Shown piece after piece: positions 17,586 through 26,583 of a stretch of DNA of 64,000 nt (position 1 is the stretch's first letter; every line of letters starts with the position of its first letter). The position numbers and the translations under genes were made by a program. The DNA comes from Nocardia aurantia (GTDB taxonomy: Bacteria; Actinomycetota; Actinomycetes; Mycobacteriales; Mycobacteriaceae). Location: positions 62,001 through 126,000 of the forward strand of contig NZ_WEGI01000017.1 of assembly GCF_009604425.1 (NCBI RefSeq). The letters run 5' to 3'. Below the pieces are notes generated by a model. It was not told where the DNA came from, made no database searches, and saw only the letters and a program-made list of their open reading frames with translations.

Positions 17586-18486
17586 CGGCGGCGGCTCCGG
17601 CGCGTCCGAGGCGGTGCACCTCGACTACGCCTACTACAACCCGCTGAGCCTGGTGGTGCGCGATCAGAAACTTCTGGAGAACAAGGGTTACGACGTGACC
17701 TGGGTGCTGTCCAGCGGCAGCAACAAGGCCAACGAGGGTGTCCGCTCCAAGGCGCTGGACTTCGGCTCCACCGCGGGCTCGGCGGCGCTGGTCGCCCGCG
17801 CCAACGGCACACCGCTGAAGTCGGTCGACGTCTACAGCAAGCCGGAGTGGACGGCACTGGTCGTCGGCAAGAACTCGCCGATCACCGCCCTGAACCAGTT
17901 GAAGGGCAAGAAGATCGCCGCCACCAAGGGCACCGACCCGTACTTCTTCCTGGTGCAGGCGCTCGCCTCGGTCGGACTCACCACCGGTGACGTCGAGATC
18001 GTGAACCTGCAACATCCGGACGGCAAGACCGCGCTGGAACGCGGCGACGTGGACGCCTGGGCCGGGCTCGACCCCTACATGGCCCAGACCGCGCAGGAGC
18101 AGGGCTCCCGATTGCTGTATCGCAACGTCGATTTCAACACCTACGGCGTGCTCAACACCCGCGAGGACGTCATCGCGCAGCGTGGCGGCACGGTTCGCGC
18201 GGTGGTCGACGCCTACGAGCAGGCCCGCGGCTGGGCACTCGCCCATCCCGACGAACTGACCGCCCTGCTGGCGCGCGAGGCGAAGATCCCGGCGAGCGTC
18301 GCGAAGGAGGAGCTCGACCGCACCACCCTCGGCATCGACCCGGCCCCGGGCGACACCCTGCGAACGGTGTTGTCCCACATCGTCCCCCTGCTGGCCGCCG
18401 ACAACGACGTGAAGTCCGCCGACGCCGCGCAGACGGCCCTCACCGGCCTGCTGGAACCGAGCTTCGCCCAGCGCCGGTCGTCGTGA
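17515..18486 (+). CDS. ABC importer substrate-binding lipoprotein, SsuA type
   Basis: The protein has 323 aa. The ATG at 17515 follows GAGGAG at 17502-17507, inside the ATPase gene. A lipoprotein signal peptide ends in the lipobox LSAC (Cys about residue 22). The body has the SsuA/THI5-like binding fold: HLDYAYYNPLSLVV, FGSTAGSAALVARANG, LKGKKIAATKGTDPYFFL, RGDVDAWAGLDPYMA. It should sit outside the membrane and deliver a sulfonate-like ligand to the permease. Its stop overlaps the permease start (GTGA). Confidence 0.87.
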   Translation: MKHRILSAATAVVAAVTLLSACGSGGGSGASEAVHLDYAYYNPLSLVVRDQKLLENKGYDVTWVLSSGSNKANEGVRSKALDFGSTAGSAALVARANGTPLKSVDVYSKPEWTALVVGKNSPITALNQLKGKKIAATKGTDPYFFLVQALASVGLTTGDVEIVNLQHPDGKTALERGDVDAWAGLDPYMAQTAQEQGSRLLYRNVDFNTYGVLNTREDVIAQRGGTVRAVVDAYEQARGWALAHPDELTALLAREAKIPASVAKEELDRTTLGIDPAPGDTLRTVLSHIVPLLAADNDVKSADAAQTALTGLLEPSFAQRRSS

Positions 18487-19430
18487 CCGGTGAGCCGGCG
18501 TCCGGGGCCGCGGCACTCCCGGCGGTCGAACGGGACGCCGCCGCGGTCGACAAGCGAGCAGCGCCGGAAGTGCCCGGCAGCGGCGCTTCGGCGCCCGTCA
18601 CTGCCGGACGCCCGAGCGAGCAGACGGTGGACGCCGGTAATGCTGTAGCACATAGGATTTCGTCCCGGTGGGGCTGGGCTGGGCGGGTGCGGTCCGGGTT
18701 GGTGGCGTTGCTGGTGCCGCTGGCGTTGCTCGGGTTGTGGCAGTGGATCACGGCGGCCGGGCTGTATTCGCCCAGTCAGTTGCCGCCGCCCGCGGAAGTC
18801 GTTGCGGCGCTGGGTGATCTGCTGCGTCACGGGGAACTGTGGACCAATGTCGGGGTCAGCGTGCGGCGGGTGGTCACCGGTTATGTGTGCGGTGTCGGCG
18901 CGGCGCTGGCGCTCGGGGCCGCGATCGGGCTGTCGCCGGTGGTGCGGCGGCTGTTCGCGCCGACGGTCGAGGCGTTGCGCACGGTGCCGTCGCTGGCGTG
19001 GGTGCCGTTGTTGCTGTTGTGGCTGGGGATCGGGGAGGAGCCGAAGATCGTGCTCGTCGCGATCGGCGCGTTCTTCCCGGTGTACACCACCACCGCCTCG
19101 GCGCTCTCTCACGTCGATCCGCACCTGCTGGAGGTGGGACGTGCGTACGGGCGCACCGGGATTCGGCTGCTGGGCACGATCGCGCTGCCCGCCGTGGCGC
19201 CCACTCTGGTCAACGGCCTGCGGTTGGGGCTGGCCAACGCGTGGCTGTTCCTGGTCGCCGCCGAGCTGATCGCCTCGTCGAAGGGACTGGGCTTCCTGCT
19301 CATCGACAGTCAGAACACCGGCCGCACCGACATCATGCTGCTGGCGATCGTGCTGCTGGCCCTGCTCGGCAAGCTCAGCGACGTGCTGTTCGCCGCCGCG
19401 GAACGCGGGCTCGCGGCCCGGCGGGCGTAG
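18483..19430 (+). CDS. ABC importer permease, SsuC type
   Basis: The protein has 315 aa from a GTG overlapping the previous stop by 4 bp. A ~60-residue hydrophilic leader precedes about six membrane helices. The permease signature region includes TVPSLAWVPLLLLWLGIGEEPKI and the coupling EAA-like loop GRAYGRTGIRLLGTIALPAVAP, both typical of SsuC/TauC/NrtB. It completes the importer. The gene ends 12 bp before the convergent MenC-like gene. Confidence 0.88.
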   Translation: MTGEPASGAAALPAVERDAAAVDKRAAPEVPGSGASAPVTAGRPSEQTVDAGNAVAHRISSRWGWAGRVRSGLVALLVPLALLGLWQWITAAGLYSPSQLPPPAEVVAALGDLLRHGELWTNVGVSVRRVVTGYVCGVGAALALGAAIGLSPVVRRLFAPTVEALRTVPSLAWVPLLLLWLGIGEEPKIVLVAIGAFFPVYTTTASALSHVDPHLLEVGRAYGRTGIRLLGTIALPAVAPTLVNGLRLGLANAWLFLVAAELIASSKGLGFLLIDSQNTGRTDIMLLAIVLLALLGKLSDVLFAAAERGLAARRA

Positions 19431-19442
19431 GGGCGGCGGAAA

Positions 19443-20552
19443 TCACCGCAGCGGAATCCATTCCGTGCCGGTCGTGGCGGCGGCGAGCGCGTCCGGGAGG
19501 GGTTCGATGCCGAGCCCCGGTCCGTCCGGGACGCGAATGTACCCGTCCGCCATCTCGATCGGCTCGGTGACGTCCCGGTCGTAATAGCGGCCGGACGGCG
19601 TGATGTCCGCGGGCTCGGTGCAGCCCGGCAGCGCCGCCACCGCGAGATTGGCGGCCTGGCCGAGACCGGTCTCCAGCATCCCACCACACCAGGCCGGGAT
19701 GCCGGCGGCGACGCAGACATCATGGACGCGAAGCGATTCCAGCAGCCCGCCGACCCGGCCCGGCTTGATGTTCACCACCGCGCACGCGCCCAGACGGATC
19801 GCCTCGGCGGCGGCGCGGGCCGAGACGATCGACTCGTCCAGGCAGAGCGGGGTACGCAGGCGGCGGGCCAGCACGGCGTGATCGCCGATGTCCTCCTCGC
19901 CGAGAGGCTGTTCCAGCATGGCCAGGCCGAATTCGTCGAGTTCGGCGAGCCGGTCGGCGTCGGCGAGGGTGTACGCGGCGTTGGCGTCGACCTGTAGCAG
20001 CACGTCGTCGCCGAAGCGCTCGCGCACCGCGCGGACCGGTTCGACGTCCCAGCCGGGCTCGATCTTCAGCTTGATCCGCCGATAGCCCTCGCCGAGGTGG
20101 GTGGCGACCGTGTCGAGCAGTGCCGGGAGGCCGTCCACGATGCCGATCGATACACCCGAAGCGACCACGGCCCGGGTCGCGCCGAGATACGTTGCGCAGG
20201 AACGGTTCCGGGCGCGCAGCCACGCGTCGAGCAAGGCCGTCTCGACGGTGGCCTTCGCCATCCGGTGGCCCCGCACCCGAGCGAAGATCGGCGCGATGTC
20301 GCCCGGTTCCGGATCACCGTGCGCCGCCAGCGCGGGCAACAGGAACCGGCGGACGACCTCGGCCGCGCCGTCGAGATATTCGGCGGAATAGCTCGGATCG
20401 GGCAGCGCGACACACTCACCCCAGCCCTCGGCGTCCGGTGTCACGATGCGCAGCAGCAGGATCCAGCGGTGCCGCTCGATACCCATCGAGGTCCGGAACG
20501 GTTCGCGCAACGGCAGTTCCATCCACCGCAGTTCGGCACCCTCGAGTTCCAT
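19443..20552 (-). CDS. menC: MenC-type enolase superfamily enzyme (o-succinylbenzoate synthase / N-acylamino acid racemase)
   Basis: The protein has 369 aa with ATG at 20552. Enolase-superfamily catalytic residues are in place: the KxK motif Lys161/Lys163 (KLKIEPG), metal ligands Asp189 (DANAAYT), Glu214 (LEQPL) and Asp239 (LDES), and the second catalytic Lys263 (NIKPGRVGG). This arrangement fits o-succinylbenzoate synthase of menaquinone biosynthesis, a family that also contains N-acylamino acid racemases. No other men gene is in the window, so the physiological reaction is open. Confidence 0.78.
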   Translation of the reverse strand: MELEGAELRWMELPLREPFRTSMGIERHRWILLLRIVTPDAEGWGECVALPDPSYSAEYLDGAAEVVRRFLLPALAAHGDPEPGDIAPIFARVRGHRMAKATVETALLDAWLRARNRSCATYLGATRAVVASGVSIGIVDGLPALLDTVATHLGEGYRRIKLKIEPGWDVEPVRAVRERFGDDVLLQVDANAAYTLADADRLAELDEFGLAMLEQPLGEEDIGDHAVLARRLRTPLCLDESIVSARAAAEAIRLGACAVVNIKPGRVGGLLESLRVHDVCVAAGIPAWCGGMLETGLGQAANLAVAALPGCTEPADITPSGRYYDRDVTEPIEMADGYIRVPDGPGLGIEPLPDALAAATTGTEWIPLR

Positions 20553-20835
20553 CCGCCCACCCTAAGCGTACTGCCGGGCCGGCCGGCGGACCGCGGCTCG
20601 GGCGGGCATTCCTCGATCGGCGCAACACTCTGGGACAATCCGACGATCCCGTGATCCGGCGGACCGGCGGACCGGCTGGGCGGAGCCGATACTCGCAGCG
20701 CCGGCCGGCGCCCCGGTGCGGGCCGGCTGGTGCGCGATGTCGTGGCGGGGCCGGGCCCGTTGGAGAGCTCGATGCCTGCGACCCCGGGGCGCACTCCGTA
20801 GTGGTGGTCGCGACGGAAGGTGCTGGTACGCAACG
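20553..20835. other. 283-bp gap with no recognisable gene
   Basis: The space between two leftward genes is GC-rich. Its open frames on both strands look random, with Arg/Pro/Gly-rich translations. It presumably holds the menC promoter near 20553-20640. I see no operator or terminator I could defend. Confidence 0.35.
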
Positions 20836-21780
20836 TCAATCGGGGTCAATCGCCGATCGGCGCCAGGCCGACGGGCTGACGCCGCGGGCGCGTTTGAACG
20901 CGGTGCTGAAGGCGAAGGCGTCCTGATAGCCCACGGTGCGAGCGACTATCGCGATCGGAGCGTCGCTGTCCCGCAACAGATCCGCGGCCAGGGTCATGCG
21001 CCAGTCGGTGAGATAGGACAACGGCGGGCGGCCCACCAGTTCGGTGAACCGCGCGGCGAACGCGGCGCGGGACATTCCGGCCCGGCCCGCCAGCTCCGCG
21101 ACCGACCAGCGATGAGCGGGGTTGCCGTGCAACAGATTCAGGGCACCGGAGATCGCGGGATCCGCGAAAGCGTTCGTGCGATCCGGGATCTTGCCGCCCG
21201 GCCGGATGCACCACTCGCGCAGTACCAGTGCCAGGAGCAGATCCAGCAGGCGGTGCAGGACGGCGTCCTGGCCGGGCTCGTCGCGAACCACCTCGGCGGA
21301 CAGCAGTTCGAGCGTCGCGCGGGTGCGCGGCCCGGCCGCGACGATCGCCAGGGGCGGGAGCAGATCCAGCAGTCGCGCGCCGACGGCACCGTGCAGGGTG
21401 TAGGCCGTCCGCACCATGACCGTGGCGCCCGGAAGTCCGTCACCATAGGTGCGGGGCCGGAGCGGTTGCGAGGCAACAGGTTCCGCACTCAGCGACTCCT
21501 TCCGGCCGTCGCGGATCACGACCTGTGGCGGGGTACCCGGATCGTCGCGGACCGTGTGGTCGGCGTCGCCGGTGAGGAGTGCGATGTCACCGGCGGCGAG
21601 CCTGCGCGGTGGCCGCGCCGGCTCGTCGAACCCGATCCAGCAGTGTCCGGCGAGGATCGTCACCAGGGTGAGATCGGGTGGATCGGCGAAGGTCAGTGCC
21701 CACGGTGGGCGCTGGATCAGCTGCCGGACCGTCGACTGGCGGGCCTGCGCTCCGCGCAGCAGATCGGTGAGCACGTCCAT
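20836..21780 (-). CDS. AraC-family transcriptional regulator
   Basis: The protein has 314 aa with ATG at 21780. The N-terminal half is a cupin-like sensing domain (LVTILAGHCWIGFD, LAAGDIALLTGDADHTV). The C-terminal ~100 residues carry two helix-turn-helix units: WSVAELAGRAGMSRAAFAARF and DAPIAIVARTVGYQDAFAFS, then the AraC-typical RARGVSPSAWR. It is divergent, with an 87-bp gap, from an NmrA-like gene, which is its most probable target. Effector unknown. Confidence 0.88.
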   Translation of the reverse strand: MDVLTDLLRGAQARQSTVRQLIQRPPWALTFADPPDLTLVTILAGHCWIGFDEPARPPRRLAAGDIALLTGDADHTVRDDPGTPPQVVIRDGRKESLSAEPVASQPLRPRTYGDGLPGATVMVRTAYTLHGAVGARLLDLLPPLAIVAAGPRTRATLELLSAEVVRDEPGQDAVLHRLLDLLLALVLREWCIRPGGKIPDRTNAFADPAISGALNLLHGNPAHRWSVAELAGRAGMSRAAFAARFTELVGRPPLSYLTDWRMTLAADLLRDSDAPIAIVARTVGYQDAFAFSTAFKRARGVSPSAWRRSAIDPD

Positions 21781-21867
21781 GCCGGCACGATAGCCGCTGG
21801 ACGATCGCAAAGGTATCGCGGATCGTGAACCATGGATCGTCTCGTTCCCGCGAGGTTGGCTGGATCC

Positions 21868-22743
21868 ATGACCAACATCCTCGTTCTCGGCGGTACCGGC
21901 ACCACCGGACGCCGTATCGCCCACCGACTGCGCGCCACCGGACATCCGGTGCGCACCGCCGCGCGAGCCGGCGCCGATCTCGCGGTGGATCTGACGGCCC
22001 CGGCCGGCTGGCCGGCGGCCGTCGCGGACGTGAGCGCGGCGTATCTGATGGAGCCGGCCGTCCCGGCCGACGCGGCGGGCCGCGAGCGGCTCGCCCGATT
22101 CGCCGCGGACGTGGTGGCGGCGGGCGCGCGGCGGCTGGTGTTGTTGTCGGCGCCGGGCGGGGGCGAGCCCGGCCACCCCCTGTACGCGGCGGAGCGGGCG
22201 GTGCGCGATGCCGGCGTCGAGTGGACGATCCTGCGGCCCAACTGGTTCGCGCAGAATTTCAGCGAAGGCATCTGGCGGCGTGGCATTCTCGACGGCACCC
22301 TCACACTGCCCGCCGGCGCCGGTCGTGCTCCCTTCCTCGATGCCGACGACATCGCCGACGTCGCGGTCGCGGCGCTGACCGGGACCGGTCATCACGGCCG
22401 CGCGTACGAGTTGAGCGGCCCGCGCGCGATCGGGTTCGGGGAGGCGACCGAGATCATCGGTGCCGCGCTCGGGCGGCCGGTGCGGTACGACGACATCGAG
22501 CCGGACGCCTTCGTCGAACGTCAGACCGCGGCGGGCGTGCCGGCGGCCGTCGCGCGCATGATGACCGGCCTGCTGGCCGGGTTGCGGGACAGCGGTCCGG
22601 GCAGTGCAGTCACCGACGGCGTCGAGCGGGCACTCGGCCGGCCGGCCCGCTCGTTCGAGGATTTCGCCGCTGCGGCGGCCGCGGCGGGAGCGTGGCGGCC
22701 CGAGGCGGTTCAGTCGAGTCCGGGCATCGGTAATCCGGCGTAG
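21868..22743 (+). CDS. NmrA-like NAD(P)-binding protein
   Basis: The protein has 291 aa from ATG at 21868. A Rossmann glycine motif GGTGTTGRRIA sits right at the N-terminus. WTILRPNWFAQNF and the absence of the YxxxK pair fit the atypical NmrA/HSCARG short-chain group, whose members act as NAD(P)H-dependent reductases or redox sensors. Its 3' end overlaps the convergent pobA by 34 bp. Function beyond NAD(P) binding is unknown. Confidence 0.8.
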   Translation: MTNILVLGGTGTTGRRIAHRLRATGHPVRTAARAGADLAVDLTAPAGWPAAVADVSAAYLMEPAVPADAAGRERLARFAADVVAAGARRLVLLSAPGGGEPGHPLYAAERAVRDAGVEWTILRPNWFAQNFSEGIWRRGILDGTLTLPAGAGRAPFLDADDIADVAVAALTGTGHHGRAYELSGPRAIGFGEATEIIGAALGRPVRYDDIEPDAFVERQTAAGVPAAVARMMTGLLAGLRDSGPGSAVTDGVERALGRPARSFEDFAAAAAAAGAWRPEAVQSSPGIGNPA

Positions 22744-23885
22744 TTCTCCGCGAGTTCGGTTGCGGCGGAGCGTGATCCGACGACCCGCCGCAACTGGGAC
22801 AGTTGCAGCCGGGCGTCGAAGTCGTCGCCGTGGCGGTGCAGCATCGTGGTCATCCACCACGAGAAGTGGGTGCAGCGCCAGACCCGTTCCAGTGCGGTGT
22901 CGGAATACGTTGCGGCGGGGGCGGTGTCGCCGTCGCGCAGCCACGCGATCAGGGCCCGGGACAGCAGGGCCACGTCGGCGATCGCCAGATTCAGGCCCTT
23001 GGCGCCGGTGGGCGGCACGATGTGCCCGGCGTCGCCGGCCAGGAACAACCGGCCGTGCCGCAGCGGAGTGGTGACGAAACTGCGCATCGGCAGCACGCTC
23101 TTCTCCGTGATGGCACCGGTTTTCAGCGTCCAGCCGTCGAGCGCGAAGCGGGTGGCGAGGTTGTCCCAGATCCGGTCGTCGCTCCAGTCGCCGATGTTCT
23201 CGTCCGGGGTGACCTGGAGGTAGAAGCGGCTGACAGTCCGCGAGCGCATGCTGTGCAAGGCGAAACCGTCGGGGTGCCAGGCGTAGATCAATTCGTCGGT
23301 GGACGGTTCGACATCGGCCAGCACGCCCAGCCAGGCGAACGGATAGTTCCGTTCCCAGGTGTGCCGCAACGCATCCGGGATCGCCTGTTTGCTCGGGCCG
23401 TGGTAACCGTCGCAGCCGACCACGATCTCGGCGTCGACGCGCCGCGGCCGCCCCGCCGCGTCGACGAACGCGACATACGGTCGCTCACCGTCGATCTCGT
23501 GCGCGGTGACCTCCGACGCCGCGTAGAACGCGGCCTGCCCGGCGCGTTCGCGGGCCGCGAGCAGATCCTTGGTGACCTCGGTCTGCCCGTACACCCACAC
23601 CGAGCGCCCGATCAGGTCCACGAAGTCGAGGTGGTGCCGCTCGTTCGGCCACTGCAGGTGAATTCCGCGGTGTTCCATGCCTTCCCGCGCCAGGCGCTCA
23701 CCCAGTCCCGCGCGGCGCAGCAGATCGACGCTGCCCGCCTCCAGGATCCCGGCGCGGATGCGGGCGGCCACATGCTCCGCGTTCTGCCGTTCGATCAGCA
23801 CCGAGTCGATGCCCGCGGCATCGAGCAGATGCGCCAGCAGCAGCCCGGCCGGGCCGGCGCCGATGATCGCCACACGGGTTCGCAT
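22710..23885 (-). CDS. pobA: 4-hydroxybenzoate 3-monooxygenase
   Basis: The protein has 391 aa, the standard PobA length. The start ATG at 23885 places the FAD motif GAGPAG at residues 9-14. Other class A flavoprotein landmarks are ERQNAEHVAARIRAG near residue 37, VGCDGYHGPSK in the DG motif, and GDAGHIVPPTGAKGLNLA near residue 290. It hydroxylates 4-hydroxybenzoate to protocatechuate with NAD(P)H and oxygen in the cytoplasm. It is divergent from an IclR regulator; a palindrome lies between them. The ring-cleavage genes are not in this window. Confidence 0.9.
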   Translation of the reverse strand: MRTRVAIIGAGPAGLLLAHLLDAAGIDSVLIERQNAEHVAARIRAGILEAGSVDLLRRAGLGERLAREGMEHRGIHLQWPNERHHLDFVDLIGRSVWVYGQTEVTKDLLAARERAGQAAFYAASEVTAHEIDGERPYVAFVDAAGRPRRVDAEIVVGCDGYHGPSKQAIPDALRHTWERNYPFAWLGVLADVEPSTDELIYAWHPDGFALHSMRSRTVSRFYLQVTPDENIGDWSDDRIWDNLATRFALDGWTLKTGAITEKSVLPMRSFVTTPLRHGRLFLAGDAGHIVPPTGAKGLNLAIADVALLSRALIAWLRDGDTAPAATYSDTALERVWRCTHFSWWMTTMLHRHGDDFDARLQLSQLRRVVGSRSAATELAENYAGLPMPGLD

Positions 23886-23994
23886 GTGCGGGACTCCTCG
23901 TCGAATCGGGATGGGTACCGGTATCCGGCGCCGGACGCGCCGCCCCAAGGTCCTTCCGAGGATGCGTCGCCGGGATCACACATCACCACCACTG

Positions 23995-24008
23995 TTCCAT
24001 TGAATGGG
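23995..24008. promoter_or_regulatory. Putative IclR operator, pobA-iclR intergenic
   Basis: The sequence TTCCATTGAATGGG lies in the 157-bp divergent gap. It is one half plus most of the other half of the perfect palindrome found upstream of the aldehyde dehydrogenase (24933-24947). It lies ~35 bp upstream of the iclR start and ~110 bp from the pobA start. A -10-like TAGAAC at 24031-24036 would make the iclR transcript nearly leaderless. Confidence 0.6.
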
Positions 24009-24042
24009 TGAAATGACTCGTTTGTGCTGGTAGAACTGATTC

Positions 24043-24810
24043 ATGGCGAGGTCGACCAGCGGTGAATCAGTGCTGGAACGGGTCGTGCGCATCTTCGAGG
24101 CGTTCGACACCGAGACGCCGTCGATCACCGTCACCGAACTGGCCCGCCGTGCCGGATTGCCCCCGGCGACCGCGTCGCGCCTGGTCGGCGAACTCGTCGG
24201 GTACGGCTGGCTGCGCCGCGACGCCGACCGGCGTGTCCGGATCGGGGTGCGGATGTGGGAACTGGCGGTGCGGGCGTCCCCGACCCTCGGCCTGCGCGAG
24301 GCCGCGATGCCCTACATGGAGGATCTGCACGCTGTCGTCGGGCACCACGTCCAACTCGGTGTGCTGCACCATCGCGAGGTGCTCTACGTCGACCGGCTGT
24401 CGGCGCCGGGGGCGGTCCGCAACGTCAGCCGGTTCGGCGGCCGGATGCCGCTGCACGCCACCTCGCTGGGGCTGGTGCTGCTGGCGCACGGCCCGATCGA
24501 ACTCCAGGAGTCGATCCTCGCGGGCCCCTTGCGCGCCTTCACCGAACGCACCCCCAGCGATCCGCGCACCCTGCGGGTGCTGCTCGGCGAGATCCGGCAC
24601 ACCGGCTACGCCTACTGCGACGGCTTCATCGACGACCTCTCCACGGCTGTCGCGGCCCCGCTCCGCGGCCGGGGTGACCATGTGGTCGCGGCGCTGTCGG
24701 TGATCGTCCCGCGCGACGGCTCCGCCCGCTCGACCCTGCCCGCCCTGCTCGCCGCCGCCCGCGGAATCTCCCGTACTCTGCAATCCCCGGGTTTCACCGC
24801 GACCGGCTGA
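24043..24810 (+). CDS. IclR-family regulator, probably of 4-hydroxybenzoate catabolism
   Basis: The protein has 255 aa, start ATG 24043. The N-terminal winged helix is at about residues 8-65 (ITVTELARRAGLPPATASRL), followed by the IclR effector domain (LGLREAAMPYMEDL, LHATSLGLVLLAHG, CDGFIDDLSTAVAAPL). IclR proteins such as PobR and PcaR/PcaU control aromatic degradation. Divergent position next to pobA and the palindromic site repeated before the aldehyde dehydrogenase make those three promoters its likely regulon. Confidence 0.88.
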   Translation: MARSTSGESVLERVVRIFEAFDTETPSITVTELARRAGLPPATASRLVGELVGYGWLRRDADRRVRIGVRMWELAVRASPTLGLREAAMPYMEDLHAVVGHHVQLGVLHHREVLYVDRLSAPGAVRNVSRFGGRMPLHATSLGLVLLAHGPIELQESILAGPLRAFTERTPSDPRTLRVLLGEIRHTGYAYCDGFIDDLSTAVAAPLRGRGDHVVAALSVIVPRDGSARSTLPALLAAARGISRTLQSPGFTATG

Positions 24811-24932
24811 GCCGACGACCCGGTGGCACGACGCCTCACGGCCGCAGTCGAATTCCGGGCGCTCGGTGGCACGGGGTCGCGCACCGGTCGTCGGCGACGC
24901 CGGTGGCTACTTCCACCCCGCCGAGATTCCTC

Positions 24933-24947
24933 TTCCATTGAATGGAA
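24933..24947. promoter_or_regulatory. Perfect 15-bp palindrome, putative IclR operator
   Basis: TTCCATTGAATGGAA has two 7-bp arms around a central G. It lies 108 bp upstream of the aldehyde dehydrogenase start and matches the site in the pobA-iclR gap at 13 of the first 14 positions. Confidence 0.62.
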
Positions 24948-25055
24948 CGCAGGTAGTGCCCGGTGCCCCGAACCGGCCATGCTCCGCTGCGGAGCGCGAT
25001 CGGGCCCGGGTCCGCGGGTGATCGCGCCGTGGACGACGAGATTCGAGGAAGATTC

Positions 25056-26516
25056 ATGAGCGTCATCCGTGAGCTGCTGATCGGCGGCAAGGAAACTCCC
25101 GCGCGATCCGGCCACACCGCCGACGTGGTGACCCCGCACACCGGAGAGGTGTTCGCGACGGTCGCCGCGGCCGCACCCGCCGACGTGACCGCCGCCGTCG
25201 ACGCGGCGGCCCACGAGTTCGAATCCTGGTCGGCGCTGGGCCCGTTCGAACGGCGCGCGATCTTCCTCACGGCCGCGGATCTGCTGGAGCAGCGGATCGA
25301 GGCGGCCGCCGACACGATGGCCGGCGAGGTCGCCGCCACCCGCGGCTGGGCGCACTTCAATGTCGGGCTGGCGGCCAACGTGTTTCGTGAGGTGGCGGCC
25401 GCGATCACCGCGCCGCGCGGTGAGGTGCTGGCCGCACAGCAACCCGGTGTGCTGGGCATGGCCGTGCGCGAGCCGGTGGGCGTGGTCGCGGCGATCGCGC
25501 CGTGGAACGCCCCGCTGATCCTGTCGGCCCGGGCTGTCGCCGCGCCGCTGGCCGCCGGAAATACGGTGGTGCTCAAGCCCAGTGAGGCCGCGCCGCTGTC
25601 CAGCGGCCTGTTCATCGCCGACGTGCTGCGCGATGCCGGACTGCCCGCCGGGGTCCTGAACGTGGTCACGAACGCGCCCGCCGACGGTCCCGCGGTGGTG
25701 GCGGCGCTGATCGCCGACCAGCGGGTCCGGGCGGTGAACTTCACCGGTTCGACCGAGGTCGGCCGCATCGTGGGAACCCTTGCCGCGCAGCATCTCAAGC
25801 CGGCCGTGCTGGAACTCGGCGGCAAGAACTCGGTGCTGGTACTCGCCGACGCCGATGTCGACTATGCGGTCCGGGCAACGGTTTTCGCGACCTTCGCCAA
25901 CTCCGGCCAGATCTGCATGTCCGCCGACCGCATCCTGGTGCACGAATCGCTGGCGGCGGAGTTCACCACGAAACTCGCCGAGGTGGTGGCGAATCTGCCC
26001 ACCGGTGGCCCCGAGGATCCGGCGACCGTAGTCGGGCCTCTCGTGAACACCGCTGCCGCCCAGCGTGTCTCGGCCCTGATCGCCGATGCCGTCGGCAAGG
26101 GCGCGACGGTGCTCGCCGGTGGTGGCGAGCCGAGCGGCGCCCTGCACCCCGCCACCGTCCTGGCGAACGTGCCCGCGGCCGCCGAGATCGCCCGGGCCGA
26201 GATTTTCGGCCCGGTCTCGGTGGTCGAGACCTTCGCCACCGACGACGAGGCGATCGCGCTGGCCAACGACACCGCGAACGGCCTGTCCGCGGGCATCATC
26301 ACCGAGAACGGCACCCACGGCCTGAAGGTCGCGGCCCGGCTGCGCACCGGCATCGTGCACATCAACGACCAGTCCGTCGGCGACGAACCGCAGGCCCCCT
26401 TCGGCGGTTTCAAGGCCTCCGGCTACGGCCGCTTCGGCGGCCGCTGGGGCATCGAGGCGTTCTCGAACACCCGCTGGGTCACCCTCGCCACCGAACACGC
26501 GCGCTTCCCCGGCTGA
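25056..26516 (+). CDS. Aromatic aldehyde dehydrogenase (vanillin/benzaldehyde dehydrogenase type)
   Basis: The protein has 486 aa. The ATG at 25056 follows CGAGGAAG. NAD(P)-aldehyde dehydrogenase landmarks: WNAPLILSARAVAAPLAAGN, VNFTGSTEVGR, the general-base Glu in LELGGKN (about 252) and the catalytic Cys in NSGQICMSAD (about 287). The C-terminal HINDQSVGDEPQAPFGG is characteristic of vanillin, benzaldehyde and salicylaldehyde dehydrogenases. Together with pobA it suggests oxidation of a 4-hydroxybenzaldehyde-like compound to the benzoate that PobA hydroxylates. An IclR-type palindrome precedes it. Confidence 0.85.
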   Translation: MSVIRELLIGGKETPARSGHTADVVTPHTGEVFATVAAAAPADVTAAVDAAAHEFESWSALGPFERRAIFLTAADLLEQRIEAAADTMAGEVAATRGWAHFNVGLAANVFREVAAAITAPRGEVLAAQQPGVLGMAVREPVGVVAAIAPWNAPLILSARAVAAPLAAGNTVVLKPSEAAPLSSGLFIADVLRDAGLPAGVLNVVTNAPADGPAVVAALIADQRVRAVNFTGSTEVGRIVGTLAAQHLKPAVLELGGKNSVLVLADADVDYAVRATVFATFANSGQICMSADRILVHESLAAEFTTKLAEVVANLPTGGPEDPATVVGPLVNTAAAQRVSALIADAVGKGATVLAGGGEPSGALHPATVLANVPAAAEIARAEIFGPVSVVETFATDDEAIALANDTANGLSAGIITENGTHGLKVAARLRTGIVHINDQSVGDEPQAPFGGFKASGYGRFGGRWGIEAFSNTRWVTLATEHARFPG

Positions 26517-26583
26517 TCCGCCCTCCGGATCCCGCTGAGCGCAACCCTTCTCGGCCGGCGACCCCTGCGCTACCGTCGCGTTC

